Notes: generated by a model from the sequence alone, not told the origin. Shown: positions 1-12,886, counted from the stretch's first letter. The stretch is DNA of 64,000 nucleotides from Eretmocerus hayati (GCA_029851415.1 CM056743.1:117954305-118018304); one strand, 5' to 3'. Numbers and translations: made by a program.

Positions 1-600
1 TTTTGGCCACAGGGCGCGTGTCGAGTACGCCTGTAATGCAATGATTTGATGTGTTGTGAATTGATATTGGTAGTGATCGATGTATTTGTGTTATTAAAGT
101 CATTTCAATGAACTTCGTTTATAGTCAATAAGTATCTCCAACGCAATATTCACATATAAGCAATGTGATAATGACAGCGTATTGACGAAAATTTGATCAG
201 GTATACTAAAAAAGTTATCGAATATCTGTACGTCCGTTACTGTTTTAAACCCTCGTTTATTTGCATGAGAATCAACAAGCTTTTGAGGACGACGACTGCG
301 ATGGAATCAGAGAGATTAAATATTAGAAGTTACAAGTAATTATCAAAGAAAGATGAAAGTACTAATAATGAGGCAATTATACGACTCGACGCGCAAACTG
401 ATGCGTGTTTCCACGCTTCGTCGCTGTCTTATATTAAGCAGCAAATGCGTCGCGTGCCAAAAACTTTGTATGTATACTATTCTATAGATTGATAGCTCCG
501 TGAGCAGTCTGTTTCCAGAAGGAAATCATTGCTAACTACAATTTCGGACGTGGATATTTCTACGAGTGCATTGTAATTATGGGCCGTGAACTGAAAAAAA
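1..600. other. No recognisable gene; start of next Zswim8 intron
   Basis: I found no coding segment here on either strand. Specifically, I see no zinc-coordinating SWIM motif that would mark the next Zswim8 exon, so that exon probably lies to the left of the window. The stretch is AT-rich with no obvious repeat. Confidence 0.4.
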
Positions 601-603
601 TAT

Positions 604-827
604 TTCATTATTCTAACCTAAAAATTCCGCGTTCAAATTCAAAATCGATTTTAGGGTTCTCGTAATGGAAAAATATATCCGCACTTCGCTTGCAAGCCCA
701 TTTTGGGCACTGGAGGACATGTCCGTCTAGCTTCGCTCGACAGACAAACCGTCCTAGTGCCAGAAATGGACTACCGCGCTCAGTACGGAAATATACTATT
801 TGTCTAATAAGTCTCTTGGTGTCTAAT
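604..827. repeat. Dispersed hairpin repeat, copy A
   Basis: This segment closely matches 5043-5212. Both contain the phrase GGGTTCTCGTAATG, a run AAATATATCCGCACTTCGC, and an inverted core built on CCCATTTTGGGCACT. This copy carries extra bases between the two arms. It is probably a miniature non-autonomous element. No target duplication could be fixed. Confidence 0.6.
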
Positions 828-910
828 GTTACAATTACATAATAAACAAAGTTGAAAAAGAGAGTACATATTACTGAAAATATCAAACAAGTTATACGGG
901 AAATACCAAC

Positions 911-1162
911 CAATTTGAAGCGGATCCTTGACATTCTTCGAGCGGTAAAGGAGCTCGCCACGCTGAAACTCGTCGGCGCTACCGTTGGCCAGGCACGAGT
1001 ACAACCTTATGTCCTCCTCGTTGTCCGGGAAGCTCCAAAAGGCTATCCTGAGCTGCAGCTGTTCCGGCACCGGCGAATAGAAGTGTTCCACCAGTTCGAA
1101 CGGAATGTGTGAGGCAACGCATCGGGCTGACAATTCGCACAGCGTGGCCACTTGTTGTTTCT
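911..1162 (-). CDS. Zswim8: ZSWIM8 (Dorado) exon 2
   Basis: This internal exon of 252 bp (phase 1 to phase 1) encodes the conserved segment just upstream of the SWIM zinc finger in ZSWIM8. The translated motifs ELSARCVASHIPFELVE, PVPEQLQLRIAFWSFP, NEEDIRLYSCLANGSADEF and VKDPLQIG are near-identical to my recollection of animal ZSWIM8. It starts after an acceptor reading ATTTGCAG (minus strand) and ends at ATTG before a GTTGGT donor. ZSWIM8 is the substrate receptor of a cullin-RING ubiquitin ligase that destroys Argonaute during target-directed microRNA degradation; that role is family knowledge. Its first two bases complete the glutamate codon begun by the final G of the exon at 57464. The next exon, which should carry the cysteine/histidine SWIM motif, is not visible in 1-910. 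Confidence 0.93.
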
Positions 1163-1170
1163 CTGCAAAT

Positions 1171-2081
1171 CGAAATTGAAAACGTGAGCTATCAAATTTG
1201 AATGTGTACTTCTGAAAATTTGATAGGGAGAAACTTTGGGCTATGCCTGAAATTACCGCGCACAGCAACCGTTACTTTGCTAGTTCTTGGATTAGATATA
1301 AGGGGTGGAGAACACGGGTCACTAGAAACTAACAAGACTGACATTGCTATACAGTCTTTTGCTGGGTATAAAATGAAGTATCTCCAACAGCTAAAAATCG
1401 AGATCGTTATTGATGAATTTTGGAAGTTCAGTGATATTTTTTTCAAAGAACTCTGCCGGCATGTCATAATTGGACAATACAATCTGCAATTTGATACCGG
1501 GATCCTTACCAGACTCAAATGCCTGCTGTACTAGACGACTCGATTCTCTGAGAGTTACCTCATGCTCATAGTTTAGAAACACAACTGTTTCAATTGTTTG
1601 GATTCGTCAATCTACCAATCAGAACCCTTTATATTTCATACCTATTCCTATGAGCGTGCATTGCATCGACAACACACGACGAACAAACATGCAAGCATAA
1701 ATTCATAGAGCGAGACCTCGACTCAGACACTCCAACGCGTTCATCCAATGAATCAACGCGTTCAGCACCAATTAACGCACGCTTGAAGGGGCTGTCAGTA
1801 ATGCCAGAGTGCTGTCGCCTAAATGCGATTCGCGCATTTCTCGCGTCATTGTTTATCCGTTTAATGCCTCATCGTGCATGCATAACGACCAAGTGGAGCG
1901 CGCAGAGCTTCAAGACCATCATCACGTGTTCAGAAGCGGAGCTCGAGTTTACATCCCGTGAAAGCTCGCGCCAACTGAGCAGTTTGAAGAATGTACAGGA
2001 ATTTGGGCTCGGATTCAGCCGGAGTCCGGATGAGGAAACTCCAAGCTTCTATGGGTCAAAAAGGTGTGATTCAAAATTGAA
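1171..2081. other. Unassigned intronic sequence
   Basis: Short open frames occur on both strands but none resembles a known protein. A loose repeat of an AACGCGTTCA motif lies around 1733-1760. No mobile-element ends were found. Confidence 0.4.
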
Positions 2082-2083
2082 TA

Positions 2084-3043
2084 AGGTAAGTGTACCCAAC
2101 TTGCCTCAGTACCCAACTTGCCCCCGTATGCCGATCTCGGGCATGGGCACTCCTTGGCCACCCGGCAATTTTTTTTCACTTTCGTTATGTGGGAATATGA
2201 GAAAGTAAGTAGTTTGCGTCGACCCCGAATCATTCCTGCGTTCTCCAAAAAATCTAAAGTGATTTTCTTATTTTACGTAATTGCTTAGCTAAGAAAGCAC
2301 CGAGGGAATTGCGTTCAGTAAAATCGGTGCCAAATTCGTTGAGTTCAACCAATCTTAACGTACCTTAACGCATTCGATTCCTTGTTTCAAGACCTTCAAA
2401 ATCCATTTTTCAGAATTGCAACATTTGAATATGGAGCCTTTTTATGTGCAAAACACGGAGACGACTTGTAAACAAGGATGCCAACATCGGAGTGTACCTA
2501 ACATGCCCCCATATGTTTATCTCGAAAAGGCGTGCAGAACGACTTTTTTCACCACTCGGAACGTGTTCATCACGTCAAAATAGGTCAGAAATAGTGTTTC
2601 GAACCACCGAAAAGCTCCAAATGTGCGTGCACGGCGATGAAATCACTTTATCGACGATTTTCATCATTTATTTCGGAAGAATTGAGACAGTTCGGCTCCA
2701 ATTGATCCAAATTTGACGTAACTTAGTGCATTTTAAACCTCTTCAAACAAGCTTCAAAATGAGTTAAAGCATGTATGTTGAGAATCGGTGAAGTAAACAA
2801 AGTTATTAAGAAAAAGGCTTAATGGGGGCAAGTTGGGTACACACTTTTGTAAACTCTCAAAAATCACCTTTTGGAAGAACTCAAACAGTTTGGCTCCAGT
2901 TGGTTCAAATTGAATGTACTCCAACTTATTTTGAAGATCTTAAGACAAGCTTTAAAATGAGCTAAGGTAGGTTAAAGAATATGGAGATGGGCCAAAGTTA
3001 TTAAAAAAATGGCTTAATGGGGGCAAGTTGGGTACACTTACCT
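2084..3043. mobile_element. TA-flanked miniature element, copy 1
   Basis: The ends are inverted repeats beginning AGGTAAGTGTACCCAACTTG, flanked by TA on both sides (2082-2083 and 3044-3045). The element is 960 bp. A second copy lies at 45495-46448. The motif CCCAACTTGCC and its complement recur inside: two near the left end, and two on the right at about 2822 and 3015 within an internal repeat of about 190 bp. Short frames are shared between the two copies, but none looks like a transposase. The TA duplication suggests a non-autonomous Tc1/mariner-type element. Confidence 0.8.
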
Positions 3044-3045
3044 TA

Positions 3046-5035
3046 TTGTAAGTTTTGGAACAATCTTCACAATACTGCAACGAAAGCTGCATTGAGAAAT
3101 AGTGAGAGAAGAAAACTGATGAAGCAGAACAGTCAGAGGGCTAGGAAGTACAGAATATCTAACAGAGAGTGGCAAACAGGGTACACTTGATAAGTATTGA
3201 ACGACTGATCAAGAAAATGGTGTTATAAAACTCCGATAAATTTTAAAAAAGACGAAGACATACTTTTTGATAACGATGCAATTCTATTCTGTGGTTGGCA
3301 GTATGAAGAACAAGTCGATGCGATCACGCTCTACGGCAATCCATCTGGCACATAATTATCGTCGTCGCGTGACTATATAGAGTTGCAGTCGTGGCGAGTG
3401 TGGAAATCGACGGGGTATAATCGTGGGCAGTTACTTACCCACGCGAATTCTCACTTTGCCACTTCACAACTGAATTTATAAATCATTGTGAAATATCTAT
3501 GATAGATTTACATATCATTGGAGGCATTCCACATAGAAAATATATGAAACGGTTAATTGTTCGTGTGGGAAAAAGTGATATCCCTAGTTTGAAAAAAATG
3601 ATGTTTTTCTTTCACATTTTCAATTTTTGGGATTTGGAAATGTGAAAAAAAATTTTTATGACGAGTCCACGAGTCCTCAGTGAAATAGCCCGTTTCATTT
3701 CGCTTTTACACCCTCAAGTCTAATCTGCATCACCGGCAGGAAGACGAGAAATTCTTTGCGAGAAAGGCCCGCCGATCCATTAGGTATATCGTATAGAACT
3801 GTATATACGAGCTTTTACTTAATTCGATTCCAAATTCTTACTTACCCTCAAAGTGATAGATTGATTTCAAAGATATTTAAGAATTTGATAGGTACTCAAT
3901 AAAGTATCTACATCTGATCAATCTGAATCCCATCAGCCCCTTGAAAGTGAGTATCGGAGGATCTAAGTACATCTAGGTCCACATAGGACTGATGATATAA
4001 ATCATGGGAAAATAATCTTCTTACATGCAGCGGGGAAAAGACTGGAGGAGGGATAGGGAAGATGGAAAGGAGAGGGAAAATTTTGAGAAATGCATTCGAA
4101 TGGCATACAAAATTCGACCTCAATATTCTAGAGTTTGCTATGAGCATTGGTACTCCCTCTTTTTCTCCAACTAATCGAGGAAAGTGTGCTAGAGTCGAGA
4201 TTTTCATGAGATAGAGTGCGTTGAAGCAAGTGAAAATGTTGAAACATTGTTTCATCTCAAAGGAGTTGAAATTCGGTATGCCGAACTCAACCCCTTGAAA
4301 CACTGCAACCTACAGGATGCACTTGTATGGTTAGAGCTTCAAATCACGCAACTACTTGTTGGGAGTAGGAAAATGTTAGTCGTTGGGAAATGCTTTTACG
4401 AGGATGAGATCTTCCAAATAGACGGACGAATGAGTTTGAATGTTTGGAAATCATGTATTACTATTACCACAAACAGAAATTCAAACTACACAACGAGAGA
4501 GCTGTAACACGAGTGAAAGAATTTAGTTGCTATCAACTTTTTAATAAAAGGTTCGACTAATTCTCAAATTGCCATACGAAGACTTTGGATAGCCGGAGAA
4601 TAAATTGACTACGTTACAAATGCGATGGTACCACTATAATTAAGTGCGATCAACCAAGGAGAACAGCTGGAGATCGGAAACCCTCTCTGTGACGCGCGCT
4701 TCAAGAACTTCCTTAATAATTTCACTTACTAGAATAGAGGCAGATATGTGATGGTTACGAACCACATATTAGGGTCTCTAGAATGAGACGATCCTCTGAT
4801 ACTGGAATTTATTATGATAATCACTACATGATGAACACAGCGCTAATTATATTAAGGGACAAAATGTTGGAGTCGGAAATGATGAGTTTTTTGTGTATTT
4901 TCGGCGTAGAAATCGAATCTAATCACAGTTTTGCACCTACACCAAGATTTTTTCCAGTCGCAAAAATTTGGTTCTCCAAAAATAGTCCATTTCGATAAAG
5001 GGTGGAAAAAGAGGTTTTACACCCGTGTATCGAAA
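3046..5035. other. Unassigned intronic sequence
   Basis: The open frames at 3908-4303 (minus) and 4247-4507 (plus) overlap each other, match nothing I know and carry no domain motif. I treat them as chance frames. No repeat ends were recognised. Confidence 0.4.
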
Positions 5036-5042
5036 TTTGTTT

Positions 5043-5212
5043 TTTCATTACTCCAACCTAAAAATGCCACGTTTGAACAGAATTTTAGGGTTCTCGTAAT
5101 GAAAAAATATATCCGCACTTCGCTTGCAAGCCCATTTTGGGCACTGGAGGACATGTCTGTCCTAGTGCCCAAAATGGGCTAGCGCGCTCAGTACGGAAAT
5201 ATACTATTTCAT
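5043..5212. repeat. Dispersed hairpin repeat, copy B
   Basis: This is the better-preserved copy of the repeat at 604-827. It contains a perfect 17-bp inverted pair, AGCCCATTTTGGGCACT at 5129-5145 and its complement at 5164-5180. Adjacent sequence to about 5340 ends with TATCGAAATGTACTATTT, which also ends the foldback repeats at 18690-18905 and 38465-38682. Confidence 0.65.
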
Positions 5213-5499
5213 TGGTCTGTGCGGGAAGAAGCCGTTTTTTCATTTTCTTTCCCACGCCGACGATGAAAAAATAGTATTCGACACTCGGGCAGGGTGGTTT
5301 CCGCTTCCGCCCTTGTATCGAAATGTACTATTTCAACAAACTGTGCTAGAAAATGGAAAATAGGTGCGGAAAAGACACTTTTCCGCACTTATTTTCCTAC
5401 GTATTCTGACATGCTGAGTATGATCTCGGTGGTTAAAAAGTGCTAGGACGTGACTAGTGAGAAATATTTGCAAATTCGTCCAACTGGTTCTAATCTTGG

Positions 5500-6146
5500 G
5501 GAAAAGCCCGATTTCGCAACGAATTCTCGAAATGAAACGGTGTAGAGTGGACCAATTCAAAAATTCGAGGTCGCATTTTCTTTCCTTTGAATACATTTTC
5601 AGGAAAAAAACATTTCCGGTGCCCGTAAAAAATGTGGTTCGATGTCACGTTTTTTTTTCTGAAAACACCTATTTTTGCAATAATTTTTGCTGTGTTGAAA
5701 TCACGAGGGAAATTTCCCCTAACGCGGGGCATTCAAGCTTGATGGTCCGACGCGAAATGACCGTCTAAATACACCGCGGTAGTTTATTTTGAGCTACCAC
5801 GACGACGGGATTTTTCGCTAGAGGCAAGGAATTTATTTGTTTCAGAGATTTTGGCCTGGACAAAAACCCTGATGTGGTAGTCAAAAACTGACATCAGAAC
5901 CGCGTTTCGACGGTCATTGAGCGTCGGGAAACGATGTTCGAATACCCCGGGCAAGCGGAAATTTTTCTTCTCGTGATTTCAACAATATTGCAAAAACAGG
6001 TCTTTTGAAAAAAAGTCGTGAAATCAAACCACACTTTCTACGGGTACCGGACTATTTTCTTCCCCAAGTTTTATGAGGGAATCAACAGAACCTTTGACTT
6101 TCAGCGTACCATACAGTATTGCAACGAGATCGGGACTTTCACGCCC
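5500..6146. repeat. Degenerate long inverted repeat
   Basis: The left arm (about 5500-5810) and right arm (about 5868-6146) are complementary over several blocks. Examples are CCGTAAAAAATGTGGTT against AACCACACTTTCTACGG, GTTGAAATCACGAG against CTCGTGATTTCAAC, and AATGACCGTC against GACGGTCATT. The arms have diverged by substitutions and small gaps. It is probably an old foldback-type element. The ends and target duplication are not resolved. Confidence 0.65.
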
Positions 6147-7213
6147 TGAAAAAATGGCTTTCAAATAATTTCCCTAGTTTCCAGGATGTTACACTACCGA
6201 TATTTTATGACACGTGCGTGGTGCTCTTGATAAGAGTTGGAATGTCGTCTGATTTCGCACTTTTTCAATGTTACTGACTCGACCTCCCGAAACTCCTCAA
6301 CCTGTGGAGGAAATAACACTGTCCCGAAAAATCTGAGAAAACCTTATGTGACTCTTCGAACGTCATTCAATCATAAAACATTCATTCCGATGGTGACTCA
6401 GATGCCCGGTCAGAGTCGTGCTCCCATGAAAAGTGTAACTTACTCGTTTTTTTTTGAAAATACTCACTTCCTCCACTTATTCGTATGTAAAAATAACAAA
6501 ATTTCAGCTAGGATGAATCGGGTGGTGGTAAATTGAAGAGTAAGAACAGACAATCAAAATGCTTCTTCGTTTGGCAGCGACACATTATTCTGGCCAAAGA
6601 TCTGCCACGTTGCTGCAAAATTTGTCGCGCCCACCGCTTCACAAAAGAAAATAAACCTTTGTCACTCAGATAATGAGCAGATGTCGCTCCCAAATCAAAT
6701 CACCCATTTTACTTTTTGACGTATGATGAATTACTATACACTCCAACGAGGTGACGATAAAGATTGTTATTTGAGGGAGGAGCTCGGGAAACTTGTTCAG
6801 CCCCTGAAAGCTGATTTTTCCGGTCGAAAAAGATGCATGTATCACGCTCTAAATTCCTTGTGTGGATTTCAATCTCAAGGGATGGAATTTCCACCTGAAG
6901 AGTTACTGGAAATAGCCCATCGAATTTGACTGAAAATTTCAGCCCAAATTGTGCGGAAACATTCGTCAAAAATGAACAATAAACTTGGCGTGAATTTTGA
7001 GAGAAACAATTTGTAGTTTATGAAATTTCTCGTTGTATTCAATATACAGTGCGCGCACAATTTTGATTGAAAATTCAAATTACTCAAGCTTTTGAAAAAT
7101 AAAAAAGCAAGAGATCTGATGTTTCCATGACTTTGCACAACAATACAAAGTACTTACAAAAAGGAGTTTCAAATCGCACCAATCCGGGTTAAATAACATA
7201 TTCCTGCAAAAAT
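6147..7213. other. Unassigned sequence left of the 11-kb element
   Basis: Several overlapping short frames occur, such as 6709-6969 on the minus strand and 6723-6929 on the plus strand. None resembles a known family. No terminal repeats were found. Confidence 0.4.
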
Positions 7214-7227
7214 GTACCCGATCAGAA

Positions 7228-7400
7228 ATCGCCACGCTTGTGCCACGGTTCCCCTCGTGGCCCTCGCGTGGCATTTGGTGTGGCGTTCGCGTGGGCCGAG
7301 GTCAATTTTACACAGAAATGTAACGCCCGCCTCGCGTGGGACTCGCGAGGCCCGCCCCGCGTGGCCCCTCGCACTATCCTTCGCTTGAGCCACGCTTCAG
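7228..7400. repeat. Left subterminal GC-rich motif array
   Basis: Repeated CGCGTGG, CTCGCGTGG and CTCGCGAGG motifs form a strongly GC-rich block in otherwise AT-rich DNA. It mirrors the block at 18085-18200. In plant CACTA elements such subterminal repeats are binding sites for the element's second protein. That role here is inference. Confidence 0.7.
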
Positions 7401-7461
7401 CCCTTACAAGTTCAATGTCAACATTGAAACTTGCGGATAACACCTGACCGCGTGCCTAACC

Positions 7462-7470
7462 TATATAAAG
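7462..7470 (+). promoter_or_regulatory. Possible TATA box of the transposase gene
   Basis: TATATAAAG lies about 90 bp upstream of the first usable ATG at 7557 and just downstream of the subterminal array, as expected for an element-borne promoter. Confidence 0.5.
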
Positions 7471-9019
7471 AACATCTCATAGAGATAAACTCAGATTTTC
7501 ATCCTCAGTTTCAAGATTTTTTAAAAATGTAGAATTCTAATCAGCAAACTGAATTGATGATCATGGATAAAATTAATAAAACTCGAGCAGTGTTGCGAGC
7601 AAGAGTGTCCCGTTTTCGAGTAAGTTGCAGTATTGCAAGAGCAGAGCGTGAATTGGAGGAAACAAGAAGACGTCGAAAATCTGATCGAAATGATGATTAT
7701 GAAACTGTCAGTGCTCAATTTATTGGAAATTCTAATGTGAAAAGTGCAGGTGATGTTGAAGTTATAACAAGTTCTGCAGTGAATTGTGATGCACCTGTTG
7801 AAGCAGGGCTTTGCTCAGCAGATGCTCCTATGGAAATCGATTTCAACCCTGATGATCCTCTTCTTAAATTGAAAGAAGATTTGAAGAAATGGATTATAGG
7901 AACAAATATCGCCAGAACTTCTGTTGATTCTCTGCTCAAAATTTTCAAAGGTCCTATACCATCGCTTCCATCATCCTACAAGTCTAGCTTCGTTTTTGAT
8001 GTAAAAAATTATTCTGATGGTTCTCAATTTGTATATTTTGGTCTAGAACAAGGCCTCAGAAGATGTATAAATCCAGATATTCATTCTGGTGGAGAGACTT
8101 TGCCCTTACAAATATTCTTAGATGGATTCAGCCCTTACAAATCCAGCAATATACAAATGGGGCCTTTGTTAGGCAGAATTCATCACGGATAAAAAGATAT
8201 CTACTCACCTTTTTCTATAGCATGTCACTGTGGTCCAGGAAAACCTAAAAGCTCTGATGCTTTTTTTGAACAATTCATCAATGAATATAATAAATTGTAT
8301 ATCACAGGCATTCGTATGGGGGACAAGACATTCAAGATTAAAATTGAATGCATTATAGGTGATAAGCCAGCAAGATCTGAGGCTCTGTCCATTAAAGGCC
8401 ACACGAGTAAAAATGCTTGTGAGCGCTGTGATATGGTTGCAATACGCTACAAAAAAGGCAGGTTTTTCCATTAATGAAGAATAGTAAACCAAGAACAGAC
8501 AAGTCTTTCAGACTACTTGAGGACCCAGATCATCATCATAATAAAAATTCTCCACTTCTCAAACTAAATGAGCCAATAGATATGGTGTACCAGGTGATCT
8601 TGGAGTTCATGCATGGTCAGTGTATAGGCAATATGAAAAAATTGCTGTGTGAGCATTGGACAGTACCATCTTTGAATTATTTGACTAAAGCTCAAATAAA
8701 GCAATTGTCGTCAAGACTGACTCCCTTGCAATTCTGTATACCCGCTGAATTCCAAAGATGCACTAGATCTTTGGATGTTCTAAGCAAGTGGAAAGCTACA
8801 GAGTACAGACTATTTCTGCTGTATATAGGGCCCATTGTTCTCAAAGGTATTTTGCCAGAGCACTTGTACAATCATTTCCTTTTATTAAGTGTTGGTTGCA
8901 GAATTTTATGTTCTCCTAACTTATGCTTGAGATACCTGGACCATGCGAGAACTTATCTTATTGCTTTTGTTGAGCTGTCAAAAAAGTATTATGGCTTAAC
9001 ATCACAGACATTCAACAAT

Positions 9020-9960
9020 GAGTCTGAAGTTAGCAGGGAGGTGAGCTTGACCGAAATTGGGCGGTCTTATCGAAAAACGGAAAGATGTTCATTCTTGGAA
9101 AAACAAAAACGAATCTTGAACATTTGTTAGAATTTTGAGGTTACTTCTCTGCTAGCAGGCAGGTGAGATAGAACGAGACTCAGACATCGCATCAAAAAAG
9201 TGAAAAATGTCTACTTTCGGGAATGTCGAAAGGAATCTTGAACATTTATCAGATTTTTTAGGTTATGTCCCTGGTAGCAAGGAGGTGCAAATTTATGGGA
9301 AGTCTTAGTTCAAATTGAAGATTGTGACTATGTTCACTCTAGCAAATGTCGAGAAGAATCATGAACACGATTCAGAATTTTCAGGTTACCTGCCTGGAAC
9401 CAAAAAAATAACGATTTATGTAGAATTGTCCCGGCGATTGGTAAGTTCCCATAGGCACTATAGGGTGAATGCAAAAAATAAACGTATTTCGGCAAATCCT
9501 ATCGCGTGGAATCTGAAACCGTCGGTATTCCACCAGAACGAGATTAAGGTTACCTCTAAAAATTGAATTTTAACCTCCAAAACTACGTGTCTCGTGCGTT
9601 GAGTGGGCACAATGATATTTCGGGGATCAAAACTTGTGCTTGAGTGGGGATATACTCAGCGGAATACTTCGTCAATACTTTTGGGCCCCATAGACCCGAT
9701 ATGTACGGGAACTGGATGCACTTAGACGCCTGTACTTAATCGCCAAACCACGTATTCAATGCGCTGAGTAGGCTCAATTTCAACTCCATGGATCGAAATT
9801 TCAACTTGAATGGATTCATACTTCGAGAAGGACCTCTTCGGATCTTTTTGGCACAACGGGATCACTATACTACGGTCATTGCAGCTCTGTGATCCCTGTT
9901 TATTCCGCAGAATACGTGTTTTATGCTCTCTGTAGGCTCAATGAAATGTAAGCGTCGAAA
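9020..9960. repeat. Diverged subterminal tandem repeats of the nested element
   Basis: There are three units of about 122 bp from 9020 to about 9400, with GAATCTTGAACATTT or a variant at 9111, 9233 and 9356. They are followed by about three units of 150-170 bp containing ACGTGT/ACGTATT and GCTCAATG-like phrases at about 9582, 9753 and 9906. The units are clearly related but diverged, so these arrays are older than the 348-bp array beside them. Confidence 0.6.
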
Positions 9961-10059
9961 TTTCTATCGGAGAGAGGCAATGCTAGGAGGAGGTTGATAG
10001 CCTTGAAGCTGAATTTAGTAAATATGCCTAATCAGTGGTTCTGTGCATAATCGTATGAT

Positions 10060-12823
10060 TCACATTCATAATCGAGGTCGTATCGTCCTGCTCTGGATTG
10101 TCAGCTCTCAGCTGTCTCTCGAGGCCCTCGCGTACATGTTGATCGGTTAGGAATGACAATCATTCTGCACCCTCCAGGGCACATATCCCGGGAGTCCTGA
10201 ACAACCGAGATCTGCCTGAGCAGGCGAGGGTGCCTAGCAGTGTCGTGATGGAACGAGCCTGCTCGGTATGATGAGCTTTGAGCTGCCTCTAGAGTGACTT
10301 GGGAACATGTTCATTGTACGATATTGACTTATATGATTCGGCATGATCCGAGACACACACGAGAGATGTTTTGAAGGTTACTCCGAATGCTTTGAGCGTG
10401 CCCAATTGACTAGCAGCGTGATAGACGTACGAGTCTGCTCTGTATTGTCAGCCTCGAGCTGTCTGTGGAGTCGTTCAGCGACATGTTCATTCTTTAGGAA
10501 TGACATATATTATTAGGAACGATCCGAGATACGTATTCAGAGTGTTTTGAGCAACCCCGAATGCCCTCAGCGGTCGAGACGGCCTAGCAGCGTCGTCATA
10601 GAACAAGCCTGCTCGGTATCATCAGCTTTGAGCTGCCTCTAGAGTGACTTGGGGACATGTTCATTGTCCGAAATTGACTTATATGATTCGGCACGATCCG
10701 AGACACACACTAGATCTGTTCTGAGGGACACTGATTGCTTCGAGCGAGCCCATTTGACGAGCAGCGTGATGGACGTCCGAGTCTGCTCTGCATTGTCAAC
10801 CTCGAGCTGTCTCTGAAATCGTTCAGCGACGTGTTCATTCTCCAGGAATGACATATATTATTTGGAACGATCCGGAATACGTATTCAGAGTGTTTTGAGA
10901 AAACTAGAGTGCCCTCAGCGGGCGAGACGGCCCAGCAGCGTCGTGATAGGTTTGGCCTGCTCGGTATCATCAGCTTTGAGCTGCCTCTAGAGTGACTTGG
11001 GGACATGTTTATTGTCCGAAATTGACTTATATGATTTGGCACGATCCGAGACACACACTAGATCTGTTCTGAGGGACACTGATTGCTTCGAGCGAGCCCA
11101 TTTGACGAGCAGCGTGATGGACGTCCGAGTCTGCTCTGCATTGTCAACCTCGAGCTGTCTCTGAAATCGTTCAGCGACGTGTTCATTCTCCAGGAATGAC
11201 ATATATTATTTGGAACGATCCGGAATACGTATTCAGAGTGTTTTGAGAAAACTAGAGTGCCCTCAGCGGGCGAGACGGCCCAGCAGCGTCGTGATAGGTT
11301 TGGCCTGCTCGGTATCATCAGCTTTGAGCTGCCTCTAGAGTGACTTGGGGACATGTTTATTGTCCGAAATTGACTTATATGATTTGGCACGATCCGAGAC
11401 ACACACTAGATCTGTTCTGAGGGACACTGATTGCTTCATGCGAGCCCAATTGACGAGCAGCGTGATGGACGTCCGAGTCTGCTCTGTATTGTCAACCTCG
11501 AGCTGTCTCTGGAGTCGTTCAGCGACGTGTTCATTCTCCAGGAATGACATATATTATTTGGAACGATCCGGAATACATATTTACAGTGTTTCGAGAAACA
11601 TAGAGTGCCCTCAGCGGGCGAGCCGGCCTAGCAGCGTCGTGATCGAACAAGCCTGCTCGGTATCACCAGCTTTGAGCTGCCTCTAGATTGACTTGGGGAC
11701 ATGTTCATTGTCCGAAATTAACTTATATGATTGGGCATGATCCGAAACACACACTAGCGATGTTTTGGGGCTACCCGGATTGCTTTGAGCATGCCTAATT
11801 GACTAGCAGCGTGATAGAAGTCCGAGTCTGCTTTGTATTGTCAGCCTCGAGCTGTCTCTGGATTCGTTCAGCGACATGTTCATTCACCAGGAATGACATC
11901 TATTATTTGGAACAACCCGAAATACGCATTCAAAGTGTTTCGAGCAACCCCGAATGCCCACAGCGGTCGAGGTGGACTAGCAGCGTCGTGATAAAACAAG
12001 CCTGCTCGGTATCAACAGCATTGAGCTGCCTCTAGAATGACTTGGGCACATGTTCATTGTCCGAAATTGACTCATATGATTCGGCATGATCCGAGACACA
12101 CACTAGCGATGTTTTGAGGTTACCCCGATTGCTTTGATCGTGCCCAATTGACTAGCAGCGTGATAGACGTACGAGTCTGCTGTGTATTGTCAGCCTCGAG
12201 CTGTCCCCTGAGTCGTTCAGCGACATGTTCATTCTTCAGGAATGACACATATTATTTGGAACGTTCCGGAACACATAATTAGAGTGTTTTGAGCAACCCC
12301 GAATGCCCTCAGCGGTCGAGACGGCCTAGCAGCGTCGTCATAGAACAAGCCTGCTCGGTATCATCAGCTTTGAGCTGCCTCTAGAGTGACTTGGGGACAT
12401 GTTCATTGTCCGAAATTGACTTATATGATTCGGCACGATCCGAGACACACACTAGATCTGTTCTGAGGGACACTGATTGCTTCGAGCGAGCCCATTTGAC
12501 GAGCAGCGTGATGGACGTCCGAGTCTGCTCTGTATTATCATCCTCGAGCTGTCTCTGGAATCGTTCAGCGACGTGTTCATCCTCCAGGAATGACATATAT
12601 TATTTGGAACGATCCGGAATACATATTTAGAGTGTTTCGAGAAACTAGAGTGCCCTCAGCGGGCGAAACGGCCTAGCAGTGTCGTGATCGAATAAGCCTG
12701 CTTGGTATCACCAGCTTTGAGCTGCTTCTAGAATGACTTGGGGACATGTTCATCGTCCGAAATTGACTTGTATGATTCGGCATGATCCGAGACACACACT
12801 AGCGATGTTTTGAGGTTACCCCC
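10060..12823. repeat. 348-bp dimeric satellite array (about 8 copies)
   Basis: The period is exactly 348 bp: GCAGCGTGATGGACGTCCGA recurs 348 bp apart near 10761 and 11109. Each unit is two related 174-bp halves, one starting AGCAGCGTGATGGAC (10760) and one AGCAGCGTCGTGATAG (10934). The halves share phrases such as GAGCTG.CTCT, ACATGTTCATT, TATATGATT/TATATTATT and ACGATCCG. Units from about 10700 to 11550 are nearly identical, while the edges are diverged. Because 348 is a multiple of three, open frames recur in every unit. They are not genes. Confidence 0.9.
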
Positions 12824-12830
12824 GCTTCAA

Positions 12831-12886
12831 CACCCTGTATATTGGGTCCACCTTGTATATTAGGTCCACCCTGTATATTGGGTCCG
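12831..12886. repeat. Short tandem repeat, three units of about 19 bp
   Basis: The unit CACCCTGTATATTGGGTC is repeated three times with small changes immediately after the 348-bp array. Confidence 0.8.

Noticed and set aside
1..600. Next Zswim8 exon (SWIM zinc-finger exon)
   Set aside because: An acceptor-like CATTACAG occurs on the minus strand near 40, but the sequence after it does not match the expected family continuation.
852..1534. Plus-strand frames across Zswim8 exon 2 and its flank
   Set aside because: They are antisense shadows of the exon or chance frames in the intron.
3908..4507. Overlapping frames of 131 and 86 codons
   Set aside because: They lie on opposite strands, overlap, and carry no motif.
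7169..7447. Three overlapping frames in the GC-rich left subterminal region
   Set aside because: They arise from repeated CGCGTGG words and overlap on both strands.
10639..12630. Recurrent 71-114 residue open frames in the 348-bp array
   Set aside because: They repeat every 348 bp on both strands because the period is a multiple of three. They have no domain motif.
10060..12823. CRISPR-like array
   Set aside because: Units are adjacent 174/348-bp satellites with no short repeat-spacer pattern, and this is animal DNA.
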